This document shows positions 1-5,118 of a stretch of DNA of 5,118 nucleotides, piece by piece; positions within the stretch are counted from its first letter, which is position 1, and each line of letters begins with the position of its first letter. Below the pieces are notes generated by a model that saw nothing but the letters and a program-made list of their open reading frames with translations, did no database searches and was not told where the DNA came from. This stretch comes from an uncultured Kiloniellales bacterium (lineage in GTDB: Bacteria > Pseudomonadota > Alphaproteobacteria > Kiloniellales > JAKSDN01), in assembly GCA_947259625.1 (NCBI GenBank), contig CAMYMY010000286.1:1-5118 (forward strand), read 5' to 3'. The translations under genes were made by a program, and so were the position numbers.

Positions 1-587
1 CCACAAACGATCAACGGCATGTTGAGCGTGCGGTTCTCTAGCCGGGTGCCTAGCTCTCTGAATAACGCACGGGCGTAATTTCGGGGGCTGGCAGCATAGG
101 AAGAGTGTACTGCTACGAGTGTGAATGACTGTAGGTTGGGCATGGCGGGGTCGACGACCGCAGTGATCTCGAACGTAGCGCAAGCGGCACTCCTTCTTCC
201 TCGACCAGGTACTGTTATCGGATCCCATTGGACCATCCGCAATGGTACCTCGTGGAATGTGAAGATTGCCGCTTCTCTATTGCTGATCTCAATTGGTTTG
301 GCTTGCGAAGAACTGATGAGATTGCTTAGCCTGTCGGCCAAAACGCGGCCGGTTCTTATTGTCGGTTCAATAAGCACGAATACATCCGCGTCCCAAACGA
401 TATCGCGCAACCATGCATAGACTGGTCTTGTCTCTCCGCCCGGCGCTCTGTAGGTTTCGACCGCCTCATTGCCGCTCGCGGCCAATTTCTTGAAGCTAAA
501 TCGGTCCATTAGTTGACGTTCGGCGAATGCCCTATTCAGCAACTTGGAAAGGCTGAATGTCGTGATATTCCAGCAGACGATTCTCAT
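1..587 (-). CDS. Endonuclease/exonuclease/phosphatase (DNase I-like) family protein, partial at the left edge
   Basis: Reading leftward from ATG at 587-585 the frame stays open for 195 codons to the window edge, so the 3' end is missing. The protein begins MRIVCWNI, the usual first strand of DNase I-like metal-dependent phosphoesterases, with Asn7 in the metal-site position. DADVFVLIEP (residues 67-75) matches the second core strand ending in the metal-binding Glu (Glu74). VAVHSSY (158-164) fits the later strand with a conserved His, and the visible end PLIVCG is where a GDxN motif would begin, just outside the window. A GAGGA ribosome site lies 7 nt before the ATG. The segment between Asn7 and Glu74 is longer than I would expect. 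By hand count GC is near 50% in 121-420, far below gcdH, which suggests acquisition from elsewhere. The gene follows the coiled-coil gene on the same strand after 63 nt. The substrate cannot be told: DNA, RNA, phosphoinositide and other phosphoesters are all possible. The family call is fairly safe; the function is not. Confidence 0.72.
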   Translation of the reverse strand, partial: MRIVCWNITTFSLSKLLNRAFAERQLMDRFSFKKLAASGNEAVETYRAPGGETRPVYAWLRDIVWDADVFVLIEPTIRTGRVLADRLSNLISSSQAKPIEISNREAAIFTFHEVPLRMVQWDPITVPGRGRRSAACATFEITAVVDPAMPNLQSFTLVAVHSSYAASPRNYARALFRELGTRLENRTLNMPLIVC

Positions 588-594
588 GTTCCGA

Positions 595-599
595 TCCTC
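595..599 (-). promoter_or_regulatory. Shine-Dalgarno site of the DNase I-like gene
   Basis: On the minus strand GAGGA precedes the ATG at 587 by 7 nt. It fixes the start of the partial phosphoesterase at the codon that yields the family-typical MRIVCWNI amino terminus. Confidence 0.6.
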
Positions 600-650
600 G
601 CGCTTGAGCCATCCCACGCGCCCAACGTCCTCGGCACTAATCCCGCTCGC

Positions 651-1427
651 TTAATCGTCCCCTCTCTTCCCCCGTTTTTTTCTGGCTGACCGGCGCTCCG
701 CCTCCGGCTTCTGCGTCTCTTCCCTCTTCCGCTCCGCTTTCTTGCCGGCGCGCTCCGGCTTCCGCTTCGCCGGCTTCTTTTCCTTCTCCGGCTTCCCGCC
801 GGCGCCCTTGGCCTTTTCCTCGGCCTGCTTCGCCTCCTCCAGCTCGGCGCGGGCGGCGGCGATCCGCGGGTCGTGTTTCCACGGGCCCCGATAGACGCCG
901 GCGTTCAGGGCCTCGAGCTGCTCCTGCGCGATCTCCAGCTCGGTGATCGCGGCCATCTTCTCGCCCTCCAGCGCGCTGATCCGGCCTTCCAGCTCGCCGA
1001 TCTCGGTGCCGCGCCAGGTCGCCTCGCTGCGCACCTTCTCCCACTCTTCCTGCTTGTCGATCTCGGGGATGCGCGCGTACCAGTCCTTCCACTCGTCGAT
1101 CTCGCGCTTGCGCCGCTTGGCCTGGTCCTTGGCCGCGCGGATCTTCGACCGCACGGCTTCGATCCGCTCCTGCTGCGCGGCGATGCTCTGCTCGACGCCG
1201 GATCGGTCGGGCGGGTGCTCGGTATGTTCGCGCTTGACCCGCGCCTCGAGGTCGCGGACCACCCGCCGCATGAGCTTCGACTGCTCCTTGGCCGCCTTGA
1301 GTTTGGATTGGCGCCGCTCGTCCTGTCCCGACGAAGGCTCCTGCCGGCCCTTTTCGCCCTTCTGCGCCACGGGACGAGATCCCCTCTCGTTGTGCCGCCC
1401 ACCGCCGCGATCGATATTCACCGTCAT
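651..1427 (-). CDS. Hypothetical coiled-coil protein with a Lys/Glu/Arg-rich C-terminal tail (258 aa)
   Basis: I do not recognise this protein. It runs from ATG 1427-1425 to TAA 653-651. Residues 1-40 are polar and Gly/Arg-rich. About 41-115 is a charged helix broken by HPPDRSG (71-77). About 110-140 carries four tryptophans (W113, W116, W129, W138) in the style DEWKDWYARIPEID. About 141-175 is a regular coiled coil (EIGELEGRISALEGEK), followed by VYRGPWKHDPRIAAA, which looks like a short fixed turn. From about 195 the chain is almost wholly Ala/Lys/Glu/Arg, ending KKRGKRGDD, so a disordered basic tail is likely. No signal peptide or membrane segment is visible. The start has only a weak ribosome site (GAG five bases upstream). 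The other long open frames over this stretch give Arg/Gly- or Leu/Arg-rich chains typical of high-GC shadows; only this frame gives a balanced heptad-bearing protein. It is divergent from gcdH. A structural or nucleic-acid-binding role is conceivable but not shown. Confidence 0.7.
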   Translation of the reverse strand: MTVNIDRGGGRHNERGSRPVAQKGEKGRQEPSSGQDERRQSKLKAAKEQSKLMRRVVRDLEARVKREHTEHPPDRSGVEQSIAAQQERIEAVRSKIRAAKDQAKRRKREIDEWKDWYARIPEIDKQEEWEKVRSEATWRGTEIGELEGRISALEGEKMAAITELEIAQEQLEALNAGVYRGPWKHDPRIAAARAELEEAKQAEEKAKGAGGKPEKEKKPAKRKPERAGKKAERKREETQKPEAERRSARKKRGKRGDD

Positions 1428-1429
1428 GA

Positions 1430-1468
1430 TATCTCAATTCGGTTGAACATGATTGATCTATCTCAATC
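1430..1468. promoter_or_regulatory. Possible operator: phased TTGA/TCAA half-sites and a 9-bp direct repeat
   Basis: The divergent intergenic region holds TATCTCAAT twice (1430-1438 and 1459-1467). It also holds an inverted repeat, GATTGA (1451-1456) and TCAATC (1463-1468), around a 6-bp centre. Counting half-sites, TCAA starts at 1434, TTGA at 1443, TTGA at 1453 and TCAA at 1463, so spacing is 9, 10 and 10 bp, about one helical turn each. The cluster ends only 3 bp from the coiled-coil gene's ATG and lies about 110 bp before gcdH. A bound regulator would most directly affect the coiled-coil gene. The repeats are visible; the regulatory role is inferred. Confidence 0.4.
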
Positions 1469-1509
1469 GCGGGGATTTCGCGGTATCCTTCGGCATGCGA
1501 CGCCCGGCC

Positions 1510-1537
1510 TTTTCCCGCGGCCGCTTTGGGCTATGAT
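1510..1537 (+). promoter_or_regulatory. Candidate sigma70-type promoter for gcdH
   Basis: TATGAT at 1532-1537 matches five of six bases of the TATAAT -10 consensus. TTTTCC at 1510-1515, 16 bp upstream, is only a fair -35 (three of six). Transcription from here would give a leader of about 35 nt containing the gcdH ribosome site GAGGAG. It is the best candidate by eye in the 151-bp divergent gap, but such matches arise by chance. Confidence 0.35.
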
Positions 1538-1566
1538 GGCGGGCGAGACGCGATCCGCGACAGACC

Positions 1567-1572
1567 GAGGAG
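1567..1572 (+). promoter_or_regulatory. Shine-Dalgarno site of gcdH
   Basis: GAGGAG lies 6 nt before the ATG at 1579 and supports that start over the next in-frame ATG at 1693. The Ala/Pro-rich amino terminus is therefore probably translated. Confidence 0.7.
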
Positions 1573-1578
1573 CAAGTC

Positions 1579-2804
<1,226 letters not shown>

Positions 2805-2805
<1 letters not shown>

Positions 2806-2830
2806 AATGTTCGGCTGGAATGTTCGGCGT
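2805..2830. repeat. 13-bp tandem repeat at the end of gcdH
   Basis: GAATGTTCGGC occurs at 2805-2815 and again at 2818-2828, a 13-bp period with two complete units. The first copy begins on the last base of the gcdH TAG stop. It looks like a small local duplication in the 3' untranslated region; no function is evident. Confidence 0.6.
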
Positions 2831-2849
2831 TGACCTTTAGGCAGCAGAA

Positions 2850-2887
2850 AGGCCCGCTCGGCGCTGGATCAGCATCCGGGCGAGCCT
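2850..2887 (-). terminator. Hairpin between convergent gcdH and MarR genes, possible terminator
   Basis: Twelve-base arms at 2850-2861 and 2876-2887 pair at ten positions, and the remaining two are one G-U and one mismatch on either strand. An inner GCTG/CAGC stem closes on GAT. On the minus strand the hairpin starts 33 nt after the MarR stop and is followed by TTTCTGC, a weak U-run. It could end the MarR transcript and, less well, the gcdH transcript. The short U-run keeps confidence low. Confidence 0.4.
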
Positions 2888-2919
2888 GACGGATAGCGGT
2901 CTTGCGTCGTCGCCGCGGC

Positions 2920-3387
2920 TCAGGCGGCGGAGCTGAGATTCCCGTAGCGCTGCGGCGTGGACCAGAACTGGCCGAGCTGACGCAGGATGTTGTTCGTCTC
3001 GCCCAGCGACTCGCGCGACAGCTGGGTGTCGTCGAGCTTTGCGGACTGGGCCTGGAACAGCGCGTCGAGCCGGCGCGAGATCTCCAGCCCCTTCTCCGCG
3101 GCGCGCACGTGGAACGAGCGGCGGTCGTGCGGCGAGCGCTCCTGGATCAGGTAGCCGTTCTCCACCATCTTCTTGACGTTGTACGAGACGTTGGAGCCGA
3201 GGTAGTAGCCGCGCTGGGTCAACTCGCCCACGGTCAGCTCTTCCTCGCCGATGTTGAATAGGATCAGAGCCTGGACGTTGTTCAGATCGCGAACGCCGAC
3301 ACGGTCCAGTTCGGACTTGACGACCTCGAGGCACTGACGGTGCAGGCGCTCGATGAGCGAGATTGTCTCTAGATAAGCGGCTTTCAC
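2920..3387 (-). CDS. MarR-family winged-helix transcriptional regulator (LdtR-like)
   Basis: This is a 155-residue DNA-binding protein, expected to act as a dimer. Counting from GTG at 3387, residues 5-30 (YLETISLIERLHR onward) form the first dimer helix. About 34-75 holds the helix-turn-helix, with NNVQALILFNIG (36-47), ELTVGELTQRGYY (50-62) and the recognition helix LGSNVSYNVKKMVENGYL (63-80). The wing, IQERSPHDRRSFHV (81-94), has the Asp-Arg-Arg typical of MarR. About 95-145 is the second dimerisation helix. The wording resembles the alphaproteobacterial LdtR group, known from Liberibacter and Sinorhizobium; this is from memory. Start choice is uncertain: no in-frame ATG exists before the upstream stop, and TTG codons at 3417 and 3402 are alternatives. 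GTG 3387 is preferred because GGGGG sits 6-7 nt upstream and homology begins just after it. It faces gcdH tail to tail, so regulation of gcdH cannot be assumed. The effector is unknown. Confidence 0.88.
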   Translation of the reverse strand: MKAAYLETISLIERLHRQCLEVVKSELDRVGVRDLNNVQALILFNIGEEELTVGELTQRGYYLGSNVSYNVKKMVENGYLIQERSPHDRRSFHVRAAEKGLEISRRLDALFQAQSAKLDDTQLSRESLGETNNILRQLGQFWSTPQRYGNLSSAA

Positions 3388-3484
3388 AGCGGACCCCCAC
3401 AACTTATGATAGTACAAAAATCTGTGCGGCCCGCATCATACCGGCCAGGAGGTTAATGACCGCTTAAGCTTGCTAAATTTGCCC

Positions 3485-3507
3485 GTAATACTCTGAAAAA
3501 GCATTAC
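3485..3507. repeat. Imperfect inverted repeat over the stop codon of the chimeric gene
   Basis: GTAATACT (3485-3492) and AGCATTAC (3500-3507) pair at seven of eight positions around a 7-nt loop. The right arm covers the TAA stop (3506-3504 on the minus strand). There is no U-run after the hairpin; the T-run lies in the loop instead. A standard intrinsic terminator is therefore unlikely. An operator or weak RNA hairpin upstream of the MarR gene is possible. Confidence 0.4.
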
Positions 3508-4475
3508 TCGCCACGGATCAACTTTACGATCGCCGAGTAGTCCAGGGCGCCGTTGCCGGCATTGACGAAGACCGTGTAGAGCGCGGTGGCCGCGGCGCCG
3601 AGCGGCGTGGCGGCGCCGGCCTGGCTGGCCGCGGTCTGGGACAGCTTCAGGTCCTTGTGCATCATGGCCGCGGCAAAGCCGGGGCGGTAGTCCCTATTGG
3701 CGGCCGAGGTCTCGACGACGCCCGGTACCGGGTTATGGTTGAGCATCGCCCAGCAGGCGCCCGAGGAGACCGAGCTGATCTCGAACAGCGTCTTCGGGTC
3801 CAGCCCCAGCTTCTCGCCCAGGGTGAAGGCCTCGGCGCAGGCCAGCATGGAGATGCCGAGGATCATGTTGTTGCAGACCTTGGCCGCCTGGCCGTTGCCG
3901 GGTCCGCCGGCATGGACGATGTTTCTCCCCATGACCTCGAGCAGCGGCCTGGCCCTGGCGAAGGCCGCATCGGGCCCTCCGCACATGAAGGTGAGCGTCG
4001 CGGCCTCGGCGCCCGCCACGCCGCCGGAGACCGGGGCATCCAGCATCCGGTGGCCGGCCGCGGCAGCCGCCTCGTGCACCTCGCGGGCGCTGGCGACGTC
4101 GATGGTCGAGCTGTCGATCAGCAAGCTGTCCGGCCCGGCCGCGGCGATCAGGCCGCCCTCGCCGCCGGCCTCGCCCAGGTAGGCCGCACGCACCTGCTCG
4201 CCGGCCGCAGCCCTGCGCACCGCATCGCGCAGCGTTTCCTGGACTGCCGGATCGTGGTTCCACCAGTAACAGTCCCAAAACGGCTTGCCGATGACATCCT
4301 CGCGCGCAAGGCCGGCTGCCCGGAGCGCCGGCTCATTGGCGTCCGTCAGGATTCCCGATGGTGTCAGCGCACCCACGAATGCAACGACATTGTCGAGAAC
4401 ATAGCGAAGCCGATCATCGATCTGGCTGCCAGCACCGGGTTCGCAGACCCCCGATATATCACTCTGAATGCTCAT
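3504..4475 (-). CDS. Chimeric protein: PAS-like domain joined to a 3-hydroxyisobutyrate dehydrogenase lacking its Rossmann half
   Basis: The reading frame gives 323 residues. Residues about 19-96 look like a PAS sensory domain: DRLRYVLDNVVAFVGALTPSG (21-41), then DANEPALRAAGL, then VIGKPFWDCYWW (61-72) and AAAGEQVR (89-96). From about 92 on it reads as 3-hydroxyisobutyrate dehydrogenase (MmsB type): YLGE, LLIDSSTIDVA (118-128), substrate loop DAPVSGG (146-152), GQAAKVCNN with catalytic Lys199 (195-203), and MMHKDLKLS (271-279). A normal enzyme is about 295 residues and starts with a GxGxxG NAD-binding strand; that first part, roughly 65-70 residues, is absent and replaced by the PAS segment. 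Dehydrogenase activity is therefore doubtful. GC is near 60% in the PAS part and near 70% after it. AAGGA lies 5 nt before ATG 4475 and a promoter-like pair lies further upstream. It could be a deletion or recombination product, a working fusion, or an assembly chimera. Both halves are recognised with good confidence; the status of the whole is open. Confidence 0.75.
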   Translation of the reverse strand: MSIQSDISGVCEPGAGSQIDDRLRYVLDNVVAFVGALTPSGILTDANEPALRAAGLAREDVIGKPFWDCYWWNHDPAVQETLRDAVRRAAAGEQVRAAYLGEAGGEGGLIAAAGPDSLLIDSSTIDVASAREVHEAAAAAGHRMLDAPVSGGVAGAEAATLTFMCGGPDAAFARARPLLEVMGRNIVHAGGPGNGQAAKVCNNMILGISMLACAEAFTLGEKLGLDPKTLFEISSVSSGACWAMLNHNPVPGVVETSAANRDYRPGFAAAMMHKDLKLSQTAASQAGAATPLGAAATALYTVFVNAGNGALDYSAIVKLIRGE

Positions 4476-4480
4476 GCCCT

Positions 4481-4485
4481 TCCTT
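4481..4485 (-). promoter_or_regulatory. Shine-Dalgarno site fixing the start of the chimeric gene
   Basis: On the minus strand AAGGA, within a purine run AAGGAAGGG, lies 5 nt before ATG 4475. It favours this start over the longer open frame reaching 4652, whose extra residues have no family character and overlap the upstream hydrolase gene. Confidence 0.65.
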
Positions 4486-4507
4486 ACCGCCAACGTTCTG
4501 AAGCGAT

Positions 4508-4536
4508 AATTTAAGGTAGGCCGCATAGAGCGACAA
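4508..4536 (-). promoter_or_regulatory. Candidate sigma70-type promoter for the chimeric gene
   Basis: On the minus strand TTGTCG (4536-4531) and TAAATT (4513-4508) are 17 bp apart, each matching four of six consensus bases. They lie in the 82-bp gap after the hydrolase stop. A start near 4500 would give a leader of about 25 nt including the ribosome site. The gap is AT-richer than the surrounding coding DNA. Found by eye, not tested. Confidence 0.45.
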
Positions 4537-4557
4537 GTTGATAAATGAGGCGGTATT

Positions 4558-5118
4558 CTACCCGGCTTTTCGGAGTTTCCCGGTAAACCAGTCTGCGGCG
4601 AGGTCCGCCACTTGTTCCAGTGCGCCCGGTTCTTCGAACAGATGCGTCGCACCGGGCACGATCTCCAGGTGCTTCTCGCAGGTCAGCTTTTCCAGTGCCG
4701 ACAGGTTGAGCTCAAGCACCTGATGGTCCGCACCACCGACGATCAGCAGGGAAGGGCACCGCACATGGGCGAGCGCGGGGCCGGCGAGATCCGGCCGCCC
4801 GCCGCGCGAAACGACGGCTGCGACCTTGATCGGCGCGCGCGCCGCCGTTACCAGTGCCGCCGCGGCGCCCGTGCTTGATCCGAATAGGCCTATCGGCAAG
4901 GTGTTCAGAAGGTCCACGCTTCCAATCCAGTCGATCGCCTCGATCATCCGCTTGGCGAGAAGTTCGATATCGAAGACATTGGTTCTGTCGGCTGCTTCGT
5001 CTTCGCTCAACAGATCGAACAGCAAGGTCGCCAAGCCTCTGGCCTCAAGCCTGTCAGCTACAAAGCGGTTGCGCGAGCTGAACCGGCTGCTGCCTGCGCC
5101 GTGGGCGAACAGGACAAG
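4558..5118 (-). CDS. Dienelactone-hydrolase-like alpha/beta hydrolase, partial at the right edge
   Basis: The frame is open from the right edge to TAG at 4560-4558, giving 186 visible residues with the amino terminus missing. The fold is clear. LVLFAHGAGSSR (1-12) is the first strand and oxyanion loop, and LATLLFDLL (29-37) the next strand. GLFGSSTGAAAA (77-88) is the nucleophile elbow with Ser82. SRGGRPDLAGPAL (104-116) follows, then LLIVGGADHQV (124-134) with acid Asp131, and VPGATHLFEEPGAL (154-167) with His159. The catalytic triad is complete. This form, with RNRFVADRL and the GGRPDL loop, resembles hydrolase domains that are often annotated as dienelactone hydrolase and are sometimes fused behind a phosphoribosyltransferase domain; whether such a domain lies beyond the edge cannot be seen. 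There is no true start codon for this protein in the window. The substrate is unknown. The next gene downstream begins 82 bp after the stop and seems to have its own promoter. Confidence 0.85.
   Translation of the reverse strand, partial: LVLFAHGAGSSRFSSRNRFVADRLEARGLATLLFDLLSEDEAADRTNVFDIELLAKRMIEAIDWIGSVDLLNTLPIGLFGSSTGAAAALVTAARAPIKVAAVVSRGGRPDLAGPALAHVRCPSLLIVGGADHQVLELNLSALEKLTCEKHLEIVPGATHLFEEPGALEQVADLAADWFTGKLRKAG

Noticed and set aside
121..420. 99-codon plus-strand frame near the left edge
   Set aside because: The minus strand here is open for 195 codons with DNase I-like motifs and a ribosome site, which explains the region better.
637..1437. Alternative 266-codon minus-strand frame over the coiled-coil gene
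   Set aside because: It yields an Arg/Gly/Ala-rich chain with no fold-like pattern, typical of a shifted frame in GC-rich DNA; the other minus frame gives a balanced coiled-coil protein.
3447..3467. AGGAGG followed by ATG on the plus strand, between the MarR and chimeric genes
   Set aside because: The frame is only ATG ACC GCT TAA, and the spacing of 3 nt is too short for a normal ribosome site; most likely chance.
4476..4652. Amino-terminal extension of the chimeric gene to 4652
   Set aside because: The extra residues overlap the hydrolase gene's end, carry no family likeness, and a good ribosome site sits just before ATG 4475.

Overview
The window reads as a fragment of a high-GC proteobacterial chromosome. 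It is most likely alphaproteobacterial, because the MarR protein and the phosphoribosyltransferase-type hydrolase look like forms I associate with Rhodospirillales and relatives. That placement rests on remembered family resemblance and no search was run. Base composition is uneven. By hand count, glutaryl-CoA dehydrogenase and the dehydrogenase half of the next large gene are near 70% GC, the PAS-encoding segment is near 60%, and the leftmost gene is near 50%.

Layout, left to right: (1) 1-587, minus strand, the 5' part of a DNase I-like (endonuclease/exonuclease/phosphatase) gene that runs off the left edge; (2) 651-1427, minus strand, an unrecognised coiled-coil protein with a Lys/Glu/Arg-rich tail; (3) 1428-1578, a divergent intergenic region with helically phased TTGA/TCAA half-sites; (4) 1579-2805, plus strand, glutaryl-CoA dehydrogenase (gcdH), complete; (5) a short convergent gap with a 13-bp tandem repeat and a hairpin; (6) 2920-3387, minus strand, a MarR-family regulator of the LdtR-like kind; (7) 3504-4475, minus strand, an unusual gene joining a PAS-like domain to a 3-hydroxyisobutyrate dehydrogenase that lacks its NAD-binding Rossmann half; (8) 4558-5118, minus strand, the 3' part of a dienelactone-hydrolase-like alpha/beta hydrolase that runs off the right edge.

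The only clear metabolic assignment is gcdH (lysine/tryptophan catabolism: glutaryl-CoA to crotonyl-CoA). The dehydrogenase half of gene 7 derives from valine catabolism, but it is probably not an active dehydrogenase as it stands. No CRISPR, tRNA, rRNA, insertion sequence or recognised defence system is visible. The main point of interest is the PAS/dehydrogenase chimera. It has its own promoter-like sequence and Shine-Dalgarno, a composition step between its halves, and a junction at a short stretch that both parent families could encode.
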